The notes under the pieces were generated by a model, which did not search any database, was not told the origin of the DNA, and saw only the letters and a program-made list of their open reading frames with translations. 64,000 bases of DNA from contig CAJQUW010016939.1 of assembly GCA_907163375.1 (NCBI GenBank), positions 72,001 through 136,000 on the forward strand, in the 5' to 3' direction. Within the stretch, counting starts at the first letter, position 1. The number at the start of each line of letters is the position of its first letter. This stretch comes from Prostheceraeus crozeri. Its lineage: Eukaryota; Platyhelminthes; Polycladida; Euryleptidae. Positions 30,085-42,962 of the stretch are shown here, in pieces. A program made the position numbers and the translations under genes.

Positions 30085-32315
30085 TGACGAAAAGGTAGCC
30101 AACCAAGTATTTCTGAGATAATTGCAGCATGTAATTGTTCCTTTTGAAAAGACTAGTCTCGCTAAAGCACTGATGACCGGCTTGAGACCTTTTCGAAATG
30201 CTGGAGAAGATTTCATTCATTTAATCAAGTTTGCGTGCACGAGAGCGACTGTGATGGTTTTAGTGTCGGTGGTGTTGCACTACACGTTTCCCACCACTTG
30301 TTTTTCCAGGTGGGTGTTCTTGATTACAATTGCTCACCGGAAAAAATATCACGCTTATAGCGTTGATATCAAATGACAGCCTCACTCTTCCCTTCATGTA
30401 CGAGCATATTTCGCCTTACATCTTCTACTAAGATTTAGGCTGAAGCAGCAATGCTGTGATATCGAGGCTTGTGAATTCCAGGAGACTTTATTAAGTTTGC
30501 ACTGACATCTTTGCTAGCATTTCATTTGATTGAAAGATCTAAAATGAAGCTTCTAGAGGAATTGATCTACCTCCCTTTTCCTAGGGGACCATCACAGTGA
30601 TTTTCTGATTTTTTCCCCCTGTCATCAATTTAGATTTGGGGGGGATATAGATAATTGATCAGGTACTTCGAATCTGTCTTAAAACAGTACATTATGTTAC
30701 ATGCGCTTGGTGTATAGGCAAATTTCAGACGGAGGCGTCAAGTGAAATGCTGTCATTCAAAGGTGTGAGCGGGAGTGCTGAAGGCACAGAATTATATTCA
30801 TCTGCGCGCACCGAAACAGATAAACAAAATATTTAATTCTGAGGCTGAAAGATCCTTGGTCAACAGTATTCGATTGGATGCCAACAAGTTCTCAATTTTA
30901 AGAATGCAGTCTGCTTCAGTGTAGTCAGCGAAAACACAAAAGCGGTAAAAACCGAACAACAAAGCGGCTGCTGTACATAGAATTCATTTTTAAGGAAAAC
31001 AAACAAAAAATTTACTTTGCAAACAAATTAATTACGAGCTAAAATTGAAACACCTTAAGTAACTTGATTATTCAACAAAAATACTCTCGCCCTCCCTGCA
31101 TAGTGAGGTAGCAAATCTCTCATTTGCATTTGAATTAGTGATGGATAAATCTACTCATTTTTCGTTCTAATTTGATTGCGTTTTAAATTAAGATCTGAAT
31201 GTCAATTTTGAAACTCTTTTTGTGAGACAGTAACGAAATGTGACACATTATATGTCATAATCCTAACTTATCGACATTTTCCATCGCGAAACAGCAGATT
31301 AAGATAAATCATGCATCCTTATTCACTTGAAGCAAATGCAGTGACAATTTTAATCTGACTGTTTGCTTTTTTCCTGTCAGTGTTAACTTATAATTCTCAC
31401 GCTTCGTAACCGCAGCAGAGCCATCGCGGATCTCAAGTTTAATTACATTTGATTATTTCCTTAATAACAGTACATTGAATTCGCTTTTTTAGCCCAGCCG
31501 AGCGTTCATTGTCACAATGTTTTCCAAAGGACGAGCATATTCTAGTGTTTGTCATTTTTTAATGGCGAATTGTTCAATAGTGGCCGAACGTTGAAGTCTG
31601 ACTTTTTAACTAACTTCCGAGTTTCTCATGGTAATGTTCATTTTTTTAGGAAATGCAGTGATTAATTGACAGAAGAGGTGCAACCTGTATGAAGAATCAT
31701 GCCGCACTTCTCGTTCACAATGGGTGAACCTGTCACAGGACCTGAAGTTTTACGGGAATTCCTGAATTACTGGGATGTTCATCAATTTGTCGTGGGGTCA
31801 CGAGGCTCGTACAAGTATAGTGGCATTTCAAAATTAGATCACCCCTCCCCTACCTTTCGTTTCATCGTCTCAAAAAGAGATAGCACACCGATGCTTTTCC
31901 ACTTTCTGGATCGTAGTAAAGAGATAATCTCACTTATGTTATTGATTGAGACAACGGCTTTCTGGGATTATTCGCGTCAAGAATGCGGCGCAAGCAAGAA
32001 AAATCAGCTTTCTGTTGATTTATCTATTACCACATGGCCTCGTCGACTCTCATCGAGTGGTTGCAGTCACAGTCGATGCATTGAGAAAAAAAGAAATAAG
32101 ACAATGATATTCATACAAGAAGAATGAATAGTATCGATTGATGGCTTGATATCGCCACGGAAGAGTCAAAGTAATGGCCGATGCTTTAAGAAAAGACAAT
32201 GGAGGTTGTAGTGACGTGATGTTTGTTGCTTCGAGATATAGTGGTAATGAAGATGTTTGTGTCCGAAGGATGACGTCGAAAAAGCGATTCTGTGGCTTGT
32301 AGAAACAAACGACAC
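30085..32315. other. Stretch without a confirmed gene
   Basis: Minus-strand phrases around 30060-30220 (RPVISALARLVFSK-like wording and NYLRNTWL) vaguely recall the LINE RT segment before FQSAYR, so the Polinton may sit in an old LINE. An ATG-initiated frame at 31699-32127 (MPHFSFTMGEPVTGPEV) follows a T-rich AG at 31648. It has no recognised domain and no good donor, so I do not call it an exon. Confidence 0.4.
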
Positions 32316-32318
32316 TCA

Positions 32319-32635
32319 CTCGCGTGACTGGTCACCGCGCTAACAGGTTCAGCGCTGCTTCGGGGTCATCTGTCGTGTCCGTCCATTAACCAGGCTGGTA
32401 GATGCCCTTTTATTCTCGTCCCCAACCACCGCTCTGTGCGTCCGATGTAGCTGCTACCACAGTTACATTAAAATTGATAAGCGACGTCAGATACACTTTC
32501 GGATCCTTGATCGAACTCACTGGCAAGCAGGTGGTGCACAGAATCCGAGGAATGTGTGTCAGGATGATCTACCAGCCTGGTTAATGAGCGGACACGACAG
32601 ACGACCCCGAAGCAGCGCGGTCACCAGTCACGCGA
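32319..32635. repeat. Foldback (inverted repeat) element
   Basis: The left arm 32319-32402 (CTCGCGTGACTGGTCACCGC, then GCTGCTTCGGGGTCATCTG, then ACCAGGCTGGTAGATG) pairs with the right arm 32568-32635 (CATCTACCAGCCTGGTTAAT, then CCCCGAAGCAGCGCG, then CACCAGTCACGCGAG). A short insertion (AACAGGTTCAGCG region) is present only on the left. The 165-bp centre shows no domain. It looks like a MITE; I could not identify a target duplication. Confidence 0.7.
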
Positions 32636-33716
32636 GAGTTGTTATTGAACTTTGCAATATTCTTGGAAGGACAAATTATGGTGATTTTAGATACATGCCA
32701 GGGGTCTATTGCATGAAAGTTTGGTAGCTAATAATATTAGCTATTAAACGATTGCTTGCTACATAAAGAATTTTATCAGCAGCTAGCAAGAATTTACTGA
32801 TAAAATCTTATGAACTAATGAAATTTTATAGTACAGGGTTTTCTTCAACTGTTATCTATTAGTTGTGAACTGATAAATATCGAATACTAGCTTCTTAAAT
32901 TTTATGTAATAGACCTTAGCATGATAATTTCGATAAATTTTTATGTATTGTTTTAATGGTCCATCCAATGTTTCATGTCTGTCTTCATGGTGTAAGTAAG
33001 CTGCATACTCAGCTACCTAAAGTTTCATAAACTAAACGTGTTAATATATCAGCTAGTGAAGGGATCAGTCACGAAATAGGCTTTCGATTTCTAAACTTGT
33101 TAAGATACATTTATGCTGCAAAGATCACTTTTATTAAAGTTTGCAAATTTATGCATGCTATTACGCAATATAGTTTGACCTCATAACTCAAGCACGACTT
33201 TGATGTTAATTAATTTTTTGATGAAGGAAAAATATTTATACACATAGGCTGATGAACTGCGTGCATATTTGTACAAAAATAATAAAGCACAACGGTTGAA
33301 TAACACGACACACTGACCGAAGTCTAATGGAAACGGAATGCTACTGTATTACAAGTGCGAAAAATGAATGTTGCAGATGTGGTCGGCTTACTTAGTAACC
33401 AATAATAACTATTGCTTATCTCGCAGATGCTAGTAACACTACAGACATGCAAATATTTGAAATCGACTTACTTATTCAATACCTGTCGACATTCACTTAA
33501 TGATCTGCAATGCCCATTTTTCCTACTTATAATTTCCGGGATAATCTTTCCGTCCATCTTCGAGCCCTGCGGCGGCCTTGCTGCATTATGAAAATCCTAC
33601 GTAATTATGCTAATTGAAAATGAATCTATGATGTGAATATTCGGATTGTTATCCATTATTATAAATGTGCATAAGTTTGTAATTAACAATGTTTTCCGCA
33701 TATTCGTTTTTTCCAG
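32600..33716. repeat. Tandem duplication, first copy (1117 bp)
   Basis: Starts at GACGACCCCGAAG within the right arm of the foldback element and ends at TTTTTTCCAG. Almost every base recurs in the following copy. It contains about 191 bp (around 32894-33084) that the second copy lacks. No coding sequence is recognised. Confidence 0.93.
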
Positions 33717-34642
33717 GACGACCCCGAAGCAGCGCGGTCACCAGTCACGCGAGAGTTGTTATTGAACTTTGCAATATTCTTGGAAGGACAAATTATGGTG
33801 ATTTTAGATACATGCCAGGGGTCTATTGCATGAAAGTTTGGTAGCTAATAATATTAGCTATTAAACGATTGCTTGCTACATAAAGAATTTTATCAGCAGC
33901 TAGCAAGAATTTACTGATAAAATCTTATGAACTAATGAAATTTTATAGTACAGGGTTTTCTTCAACTGTTATCTATTAGTTGTGAACTGATAAATATCGA
34001 ATACTAGCTTCGATTTCTAAACTTGTTAAGATACATTTATGCTGCAAAGATCACTTTTATTAAAGTTTGCAAATTTATGCATGCTATTACGCAATATAGT
34101 TTGACCTCATAACTCAAGCACGACTTTGATGTTAATTAATTTTTTGATGAAGGAAAAATATTTATACACATAGGCTGATGAACTGCGTGCATATTTGTAC
34201 AAAAATAATAAAGCACGACGGTTGAATAACACGACACACTGACCGAAGTCTAATGGAAACGGAATGCTACTGTATTACAAGTGCGAAAAATGAATGTTGC
34301 AGATGTGGTCGGCTTACTTAGTAACCAATAATAACTATTGCTTATCTCGCAGATGCTAGTAACACTACAGACATGCAAATATTTGAAATCGACTTACTTA
34401 TTCAATACCTGTCGACATTCACTTAATGATCTGCAATGCCCATTTTTCCTACTTATAATTTCCGGGATAATCTTTCCGTCCATCTTCGAGCCCTGCGGCG
34501 GTCTTGCTGCATTATGAAAATCCTACGTAATTATGCTAATTGAAAATGAATCTATGATGTGAATATTCGGATTGTTATCCATTATTATAAATGTGCATAA
34601 GTTTGTAATTAACAATGTTTTCCGCATATTCGTTTTTTCCAG
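33717..34642. repeat. Tandem duplication, second copy (926 bp)
   Basis: Repeats the first copy from GACGACCCCGAAG to TTTTTTCCAG, minus an internal segment of about 191 bp after GAATACTAGCTTC. Very few point differences are visible (for example one in the GCACGACGG/GCACAACGG stretch), so the duplication is recent. The end of this copy is the acceptor of the first recognised host exon. Confidence 0.93.
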
Positions 34643-34752
34643 GTCAGGAATTGCTAAACGAGAACGACTTGTCCTTCGATCACTAGAAGACTGGAATCAG
34701 TCGGAATTTAAGGATCTTTTCAAAACTTCTCCTAATTCAGTCGATAAGTGTG
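34643..34752 (+). CDS. PDE2A: PDE2A-like phosphodiesterase, N-terminal exon
   Basis: A polypyrimidine-AG acceptor (TTCGTTTTTTCCAG) precedes and GTAAGA follows this 110-bp segment. It begins with one base of a split codon and ends with one base. It reads SGIAKRERLVLRSLEDWNQS then EFKDLFKTSPNSVDKC. Compared from memory with the vertebrate PDE2A N-terminus, it aligns with the ALLSLGSVIDISGLQRAV then EALSAVLPRV region without gaps, though with few identities. The next candidate exon continues the alignment. The exon before it was not found; if the gene starts further left, the Polinton lies in an intron. Confidence 0.55.
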
Positions 34753-34759
34753 GTAAGAT

Positions 34760-37700
34760 GCTTTGTCAAAAATTCGTCATTTTTTACTCTGCTTACTGTA
34801 GATACAACATACAGCTTACTGTACATACAACCTAACGTGACTGAAGTTGAAGCATTAAGAAGAGACGAAGTCTATGCTAGCATACCCAGACATGAGTCTT
34901 GGATCAAGCTCTAGGATATGCATTTAGAATCAGCATTGTTCATCATATTTCATCAGTTACCAGTAGCAATAATTTTCATTTCATCAATCATCAATGCATC
35001 TTGTTTGTTGTGAGAATCAATGTTATTCAATCTAATTCATAAAAATTCTTTCAATTATTAGATTGTGCAAAAGGATTTTCAGAACAACTCGCATCTGACA
35101 TAATAAGTCTCATTCTATAAATTGAAGAAATTTGAAATTAAAATGCATGTATTATAGAAATTTCTTTCAATTTCCTCATTTTCCAGTGTCTCTTATGCGG
35201 ATTATTTTATAATTATGAAATCGATAATGACAACTATGTTAATAAAGATTCTGGGAACTTTTTCACTGCATCTAAGGAACTATTTCGCTGACCTCCACTA
35301 GCGTTAGCGGCGACGATTAACGAAAATCCATTTCACTATGCTTCGTTGGAGACTCATTATGTTAATTAACGAACATCTCTTTCACCAATCGCCGTTTGCA
35401 CGAACGATCTACCATTAGCAGAAAGAATTTTCATTGATTCAGGTCGAATTTCTTAACAATCATTTGGAAGATAGATTCAATAGTGAAATCACCTCATCAG
35501 CTGGAACATTGGTAACATGATAATAGTACCGAAGCACTGGTGAATGTATGATAGCCTTCTCACGCTTGTTGGTGGTTTGTAATTTATGACAATTCTAGAT
35601 GGAGAAATGCCTCTGTAATCTTTGCAGCAATCAACAATCTTAAAATATCATTAGTGACCACAACGAAGTAATGTCACACCGTAAAAAGCGCCGTTAATTA
35701 TATAACTCTGAAAATTACTTGCCTTTGAAGACAGTTCTCCAGTGTTCGAAACTGAGTGAGCTACACAGCGTATATTTTCTAGTAGCATTTTCTTGACGGC
35801 ACTGTTTAGACTATCGGCGTGACACAACCGTTGGTAAATGAAACGGAGTCTTAACGGATATTGGTGAGACTGGTCTCAGTTTGGTGCAGCTTCAACGGCG
35901 CCATCCTGCTTGCATTTACGTGTACTATGTCTAACATTATTTCAACTTTTCAAAATTTGATCATCACCTGAAACTTTATTATTTTCGAAATCGAAAAGTC
36001 TGTCAGGCCCGTTTTGCTACCAAATTTTATGGAAAATAGAAAGCACATAGATTACATGCATAGATATTTATGAAATGTGTCTACTTATTCCGTCCTGCTA
36101 TAGTAAACACGAAAGTATTCATCTGAATCGATCTGCAATCTTACAGAATGAAAGTGATGACAGTGATTATTCGACCAGCAGTTGATGCGAATTGATAAAT
36201 TGGATGTTAACATTCAATCATTTAGTTATCGAATCACTTCGATATCGAAATTCTCAACAAACAAATCTGGCGTCTCTCGGGATAATTCAGAATCAACATA
36301 TCAGAACTTCTAAAATACACATAGTAAGTGACAGAGTGCGCTAAAGTTTCAAATAGACTTTCCATACCTGAATCAAGTAGATATCCTTTCCCTAAATCAT
36401 ATTTTCATTTCCTCATCAACCCATGAGTCTGATACATTGATTTTTTACTTCCATTCGGTAGCACTGTCTTCTGCTTTCTCATAGGCCGTCATATGACGCT
36501 ATAATCTGCATTCCTTAACCAAATTCAGCCGCAAGAATTGTTCAGTTAGGAATGTTGCATTTGACAAATAATTTGTGAACTATGGAATTTAACTTTTTAT
36601 TAATCTTCAGTCTTCCCATCATTCACATCTACCTACATAATGTTTGACATAATCAGCATGGATTTGACGTGCATCAAATGCTGATTATCTATCACTTGAC
36701 TCTCTGCTTGCTTTACTACTTCTCCACAAATCTTCGGATTTTTGAGTTTAACGTTACATGTACGGAATGCGGTATTGTGGATGGATTAAATCAGTATTTC
36801 TCAGCCTTCTTCGCATCACGCCCCCTTGATCGTGATCTTGAAATTGGCGGCCATCCTTAGGCTAGGCTTATAAAATGATCTTTGAATAGCTTTAATTTAT
36901 AAAATAGGAGTCATTTGCATGTATGTGTCGATCATTATCCCTTAGGTTTACATCCCGTGTGATTATCCCTCAGGTTTGGTGTTCTTTTTGCATTTTCACT
37001 ACTCTTCTTAAATAAAAGAAATCTGTTGGTAGTTGAGCTGACAATTCAAAATTGTTTCTATTGTTTTTTAGATCAACATGCATTACCTACCTATTATTGA
37101 CAGAACTAAGCTTGCGTTTTTGTTAATTGAGCAAGTAACCTGTATTTCATATTCTCTTGTTGCCACATGTATCATGTCAATGATTTGCTACATGACCATG
37201 ACCATAGCACTATTTACTCATTCCTAATTACAATATTCAAATATCTTATAAAATTGTTTGCCGAAATAACTTTTGTTTATAATACATGAAGAAGATAGAT
37301 ATTGTTAAGGAAGCAAGTTGCTTTGAACATGCATCTCCTAGCAACAAAGCACCTGTTAACATTCATGAAATCAAAAACAACATATTACATGAAAAAGGAG
37401 TATTACTAAGCATGCAATTAAAAAGTGCATTTGGATGCTACATAATTTCAAAATTTACCTATTGCTGCTAATATTTTATACAATTGATTACTACATATTG
37501 CCAATAATAATAGGAACATTCGTATGAATATGGATGACTTCAGCTACTCATTCTATTGTGATAACGATAAAAGTGCAAATGAAAATAGATTTATTTTGTA
37601 GCATGGTTCTATAAATCATTTTAGACTTCGTAAATAAATTTAGTTAGCAGACAAACTTCTGACCTAGAGCAAAGTATTCGTGGGGATGATTTATGCAAAT

Positions 37701-37780
37701 AACATTCTCAATTAAAATGTGATTTAGTGTAATCCAATGTAAAACCATATTTTACTGCTGTTTTGCTGTCTTTATTTCGT
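34760..37780. other. Intronic stretch, nothing further recognised
   Basis: AT-rich sequence between two proposed exons. A phrase near 36800 (TTTCTCAGCCTTCTTCGCAT then CACGCCCCCTT) resembles a hAT end but is too short to call. Confidence 0.45.
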
Positions 37781-37786
37781 CCACAG

Positions 37787-37826
37787 AAAATTCTTGGTGT
37801 GTTTTAGTCCTGAATGAGAACTTCTT
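37787..37826 (+). CDS. PDE2A: PDE2A-like phosphodiesterase, small exon
   Basis: The acceptor TTTATTTCGTCCACAG precedes it and GTAACT follows. The 40-bp segment begins with two bases that complete the codon left by the previous exon (G+AA) and then reads NSWCVLVLNENF. Joined in phase, the text SVDKCENSWCVLVLNENF parallels PDE2A VLPRVETVYTYLLDGESQ. The donor is weaker than consensus. The following part of PDE2A (about 50 residues) should lie before 38599 but I did not find it. Confidence 0.45.
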
Positions 37827-38598
37827 GTAACTTTTCGTGACATTTTGAATGATCATTAATGTATATAAATACATGCAAAAGGTTAACTCCGTCTATTCTT
37901 ACATGTGCCGATAAATGTCAATGTTAAACGCTGCATCTTTCTCCGATATACATTAGTGCAAGCGAGTGGATATAATTATTCCAATCTTCAGCGAATTCAA
38001 GTGGTAGGTTGAAAGTGTAGGTTACTGCGACATTTGTGAATACGGTAAATGTTATTGACAAACTTGTAATGCATTCCTTCCCGCAATGAGTGTAGTTATC
38101 ACCATCGTTTCAAAAGTTACTTTCATGCGAGAATTGGTTTTGTGAAAATTAGTATCAATGATTGTTCTAAACTTCTGCCAGAGTCAGTGCACACTTCCTG
38201 AGTACTTAACTTTATGGTGCTCATAAACATAAGAAATGTCCGCGGATTTTTTCAATAACCTTAAATGAGACTATTTCAATGAATAATATGTTGAAAATTT
38301 CGAATTCAACCTAACATCTTGAATTTACTTAACGAAAATTCTTCATCTATATCATAAGTTTTCAACTTTCTCATTTATGTTGTGTTCAGCATTCTTCCTG
38401 CATGTGCGAACTTCAAGCATAAATATCATGTCTGTTGAAAGTTCAATCGCTAGGAAAGTTCAAAAGTATTATCAATACAACCAGCACGGACAACAAAAAT
38501 CCACAGGATGCTGAGAATGATAATATTAATGTGACTGAATTTTGCGAAGTACTAATGGAAATTACTTATTTGAACGAATGTTTCATGTTTTGTTTCAG

Positions 38599-38654
38599 GT
38601 GTTGTATGTCCGATCCTGGATGAAAACACGGACACAGTGGTCGCCTTGATAACG
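38599..38654 (+). CDS. PDE2A: PDE2A-like phosphodiesterase, exon
   Basis: The acceptor TTTTGTTTCAG precedes it and the donor GTAAAT follows. After two bases of a split codon it reads VVCPILDENTDTVVALIT and ends on a codon boundary. This aligns with PDE2A VLVMPLADKEAGAVAAVI, the end of the N-terminal GAF-like region. The next recognised exon is 10.3 kb away; that intron contains the split RTE LINE and its guests. Confidence 0.7.
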
Positions 38655-38897
38655 GTAAATACAACATATCTAAAACTTCACCTTCGCATGGTTTCATTGT
38701 TTTGATGCAATCAAATAAAGACTTTGAAATCATTATGTCTATTTATCTCCAGTTCTTCATGTTATTCATGATTTTAACTGGCAAAGGCGTGCACTGCAGG
38801 TCTTAATTCTTCTGATTTAAACTGATTGCCCTTTTAAAGGGTGATTGCACTCTTACAGCTGACAGACGTGTGGTATGCGTCCTTCTTTGTACTGCCG

Positions 38898-40022
38898 TGC
38901 TACTTTACTTTACTTTCTCCTTTTAGTGTCTTCCTTTGCTCTTGCGTTGAGGGTTGGACGATATGAGACTTTTCTAACGGGTGCGGTCATGTGGATCGTC
39001 CGCAGACAGTCCCATATCCCGCATATCTTCATCAATCATCTTATGCCATGCTCTTATTGGCCTACTCCGATGACGTAGTCCTTCGACCTCCACCTCCAGG
39101 ATTCGTTGGATAGGGTCTTCCATGGTCCTCCGCTTTACATGACCGAACCAACGTAGTCACCTTTCTCGCAGAACTTTTTCGAGTGGTACAAGGCCGCATT
39201 CACTCGCCACTTCGACACTGTCGATTCGGTTAAAGAGTGAGATTCCCGTCATGTAGCGAAGCATCCTTCTGTCGCACGAGCGCAGTTGTTGGACCTGGTG
39301 TTGTGTTAAGCTCCATGATTCTGAACCGTAAAGAAGCACAGGCCTAATGCGCGCGTTGTATACCAAGCCACGACATCTAAGTGGTATATGTTGATTTCTC
39401 AGCTAACTTGCCAAGACTTTCTTTCCATTTACACCAGACAGACGCGATTCTCGATCGCACCTCCTTCGCAACTTATCACATCTCCGAGATAGTGGAACTC
39501 ATACGATGCCAATCTCTTCCCCATCCACATCGCAGGTCTCAACTGCACAGACACTTCCATTTTCGTGAACACACGATTTGCATTGAAAATTTCTCACACC
39601 GGCTAGAGACCTGAGTCCACCGCAACGCTTGTGGCACCATTTGTTGCGATGCTGGCATAGCATGGAATTGTTCCAACTCCTCTACCACAGACGCCACACG
39701 GGAATCTGCTCGATTGGACCGGAGAAATTTCCTTATCGCCACTGATCAACAACTTCGTCGTCTGAATGTTCACTTTAAGACCTTGCTTTCCATGTCTTTC
39801 TTCCAACTCCTGAACATTTGTGCCACTTCTTCCTTACTCTCTCCAGTCAGAACTAAATCGTCTGCGTACAGCAGCTCCATTAAACCACCTGTCCCACGAT
39901 CTTTTGTAACTTCTTCCATCACGAGGATGAAATGAAGAGGACTGAGAGGAGACCCCTGATGTACCCCGACACCGATGTTAAAATCATCTGATGTATCTCC
40001 TGCGACAAACACCTTCAACATA
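38898..40022 (-). mobile_element. RTE LINE copy 2, 3' part
   Basis: On the minus strand, from 40022 leftwards, it encodes the RT from MLKVFVAGDTSDDFN through GVGVHQGSPLSPLHF and LLYADDLVLTGE (YADD box intact) to the C-terminal MVYNARIRPVLLYGSESWSL and WFGHVKRRTMEDP. Several stops and frame changes are present. It ends in an AGTAAAGTAAAGTA tail near 38898. Removing the mariner and one TA joins it in frame to 42135-42470 (VNIVYANT + MLKVFVAGD). Confidence 0.88.
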
Positions 40023-40119
40023 CTTCGGGTGTCCAATACGTTTTGAGACTATGCGTGTAGTTCTCTTTGCATGAGCATTAGCAACCAATAAAAATGTAGT
40101 ATTTATGCACTAGCGTATA

Positions 40120-40842
40120 GTCCGGCAGCCAGACCGAGTTTCTGCAGGGAACGAGGCCGAAAATGAGACTTTCACAGAATGATGTACACCGCATGCCTAC
40201 TACGAATCTGCACGTCTGTCGAGTTCTAGTGAGTTCCTCTTCTTGTCAGACAGGATCAAAGAAAAACACATGTAAATCCAATGGGACGCCGATTGCAGTT
40301 TTTGGCTAAAATGAAATTTCCTATGTTTTCTCTGATTAAACGAAAAGTGCTAAGCCAAGAGTCATACTTTTTGACATGAAATGTCTTCAAGTCATTTCCT
40401 TTCATGTCCATGCACCCCTGTCTATAAAACTAGACACATTTAGATTTGGCGAGCCTCTTAATGTCGGCAAACACAAACATTTTGAGCAACTTTATTCACA
40501 TTCAACTACATTCTCACATACATTGCCGATTAGACGCATGATAATAACAGTTGCACATCATAGGAAATGATCTGAAGACATTCCATGCCAAACATTATGG
40601 CTCTAAGCTTAGTACTTTTCAGTTGATAAGATAAAACATAGAAAATTTCATTTTAGCCAAAAACTTCAATCTGCGTCCCATTGGATTTACATGTCTTTTT
40701 CTTTGATCATGTCTGACAAGAAGAGGAACTCACTAGAACTCGGCAGATGTGCCGTTTCGTAGTAGGCATAGGGTGTACATTATTCTGTGAAAGTCTCACT
40801 TTCGGCCTCGTTCCCTGCAGAAACTCGTTCTGGCTGCCGGAC
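40120..40842. mobile_element. Foldback MITE nested in the mariner
   Basis: This 723-bp unit has ends GTCCGGCAGCCAGA and TCTGGCTGCCGGAC and TA on both sides (40118-40119, 40843-40844). Its two halves are inverted copies of roughly 295 bp each (about 40120-40415 and 40545-40842), with perhaps 85-90% similarity by eye. It has no coding capacity and lies in the mariner's 5' untranslated part. Confidence 0.8.
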
Positions 40843-40987
40843 TAGTACTATCGATTTTCCGATATCGTTTCGAGCCAAATTACGCACGCTTTAAGCATTC
40901 AGTGCTATCCGAGCAGATGTTTCTTGTCTTTGTGCAACGCGTCGTCAGATTCAACGTTGAAGACTGAAATTGTTTTCTCTTCCACGC

Positions 40988-42057
40988 ATGTCTGCCAACA
41001 AAGAGCACTACCGATTTTATGCTTACACCCGAGGGAGATTAGGCATAAGTGGTCAAAGAATATTTGAGGAGCGCCAACAGGTTTATGGAGAAGACGCCCC
41101 TAGCCGAGCAACTGTTTTTCGGTGGGTTAACTTTCAGCCATCGGTGGACCATCAAGGCCAGAGTCTCACTTTTGGAGATGCAGCCAGAAATGGTCGTCCT
41201 TCGTCGGTGCGAGTACCGGAAGTGGTGAATGCCGTACGTGAGTTAGTCGAAGATGACCCCAAAATATCGACAAGAGAGATATCCGAATGGCTTGATGTCC
41301 CCAAATCATATGCGCACAAAATCTTGACCGAAGATCTCTCACTTCGTTGTGTGACTTCTGTTTGGGTTCCACTTGAACTTTCAGATGAACACAAAGAACT
41401 TCGTGTGAATTGTGCGAAGAACTTCCGTAAAGTTTTCCATCGTGAAGGCCTAAACACCATGTTCAATAAACTCGCTGTGCAAGATGAAACGTGGATACGT
41501 TTCAAAGGAGAGTGTCGGAAGTCCCGCAACAAATGCTGGTTGAGGAAGGAGCAGGATCGACTTCAGGTGGTCAAATCCAGCATTTCGAACGAGAAAACAC
41601 TTCTTCTTGCTGCCTTCACACCAAACAAGCGCTTTTGTTTCGACACAACTGCCCCTCGAGAGACCATTGATTCTCATCGCATGACTTTGTTCGTCACACT
41701 GGTGACTTGTGGCGGTCCCTTCGTTCAAAGCCTATCCGACTCAACGAGCTGCTTTGGCAGTGGGACAATGCTCGTCCCCACACTTCGGCTGTGGTACGTG
41801 AGTACATGGAGAAGCGAGATGTCACTCTTCTTTTCCAACCACCCTACAGTCCAGACTTCAACCTCTGTGACAGGTTTCTGTTCACTCGGCTGAAGAGGGA
41901 CATGGAAAATCGAATTTTTGTGGACCACCTCCAAGTCAAAGAGGCCACGTTGCAGTGGGCACGGTCACTCAACGAAGATGACCTCCACAATGAGGTACAT
42001 CGACTTCTGGATCACTGCCAAGCTGTGATTGATGTAGGAGGTTCATATGTAACTTAA
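40988..42057 (+). pseudogene. Mariner transposase, frameshifted
   Basis: It starts at ATG 40988 (MSANKEHYRFYAYTRGRLG). The front has the paired helix-turn-helix DNA-binding region (TVFRWVNF, then ISTREISEWLDVPKSYAHKI). The catalytic core has the first Asp in VQDETWIRF and, in the other frame, WDNARPHTS and YSPDFNLCDRFLF. Second and third Asp are separated by 34 residues, the mariner D34D pattern. One frameshift lies between about 41680 and 41760, so the first frame runs on wrongly to 41893 and the second ends at 42057. Confidence 0.88.
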
Positions 42058-42134
42058 TGAATATATTTTTTGATCATTGGAAATAAATTTGTTTTTAATA
42101 GAAAAAAATCTCAAAACTTATTGGACACCCGAAG

Positions 42135-42470
42135 TAGTATTCGCATAAACGATGTTGACGAAGTTTTCCGGAACATTCTGTCGTCTGAGGGCCCACCTGA
42201 GTACGGCTCTAGGGACTCGATCGAATGCCTTCCGGAGATCGACAAAGATATGAAATAGCTTCTTCTTCTTTTCGATGTATTTCTCTTGAAGTCTTCTGAT
42301 TACGAAGATTGCATCCGTGCATGATTTACCAAGACGGTATGCAAACTGCTGCTCTCCAATGTTGACCAGTTTTCTTTACCTCTTATCAAGAATCTTCTCG
42401 AAAATTTTCATTCCGTGTTCTAGAACTCGGAGGCCGCGATGTGTATGACAGCTCAAAGGATGACCTCTCA
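42135..42470 (-). mobile_element. RTE LINE copy 2, middle RT segment
   Basis: The minus strand reads PLSCHTHRGLRVLEHGMKIF, then ILDKR, QQFAYRLGKSCTDAIFVIRR, KLFHIFVDLRKAFDRVPRAV and NVPENFVNIVYANT. These are the RTE RT motifs (HTMKI-like, FRxGxxxxDAIF, FVDLxKAFDRVPR). One stop is visible after LDKR. It is cut off on both sides by younger DNA transposons. Confidence 0.88.
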
Positions 42471-42962
42471 CTGAATGAGGTTTTGGATGAAAAAATATAT
42501 CATCGCCAAAACCAATTTTTTTGAGCTTAGTGACCCTCTAGGAATGGGAAATGAGCAAAAAGAAAATCTATTAGAGTACAGATTTTTATTTACGGCCTAT
42601 TTTCAAAATGGCAGCCATTTTTTCGTAAAAATCGTATATCTGATGCACTTATTAGGGCTTAAGGCATGCTACGTCACCTGAATTAGCATTTTTTGATCAC
42701 AGAAGAGTAATTCATGCAATAGTTAAAATCATGAAAGGGTGCACATGCAGTTGAACTACTGTTTATAAGTAGTATGTCGTGTCTTGAACAGTATTTCTTA
42801 ACTTCGGAATATAATGTCGATTAAAATATGCTTTATTTGCTACTTTCGTTTGAAGGTGAATTTATCCCGATAAGAAAAAGCAAAAAGTCACAAATTTGAT
42901 TGAAATAAACATGCATTCATTCAGAAAGCACGAACAGGACAAGCATCATAAAAAATAATTCA

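Larger units (their letters stand above)
40023..42134 (+). mobile_element. Mariner (Tc1/mariner, D34D) element inserted in the RTE LINE
   Basis: The terminal inverted repeats are CTTCGGGTGTCCAATACGTT and, at the other end, its counterpart AACTTATTGGACACCCGAAG. TA flanks both ends (40021-40022, 42135-42136). Without the nested MITE the element is about 1.39 kb, a normal mariner length. The terminal repeats extend to TTTTGAGA. It splits the LINE reading frame cleanly. Confidence 0.93.

Noticed and set aside
31699-32127. 142-codon frame beginning MPHFSFTMGEPV
   Set aside because: No recognised domain, no good splice donor in phase with the next exon, and the second half becomes low-complexity Lys/Ser text.
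36795-36860. hAT-like end phrase (TTTCTCAGCC then CACGCCCCCTT)
   Set aside because: Only about 35 bases, no partner end and no 8-bp duplication found.
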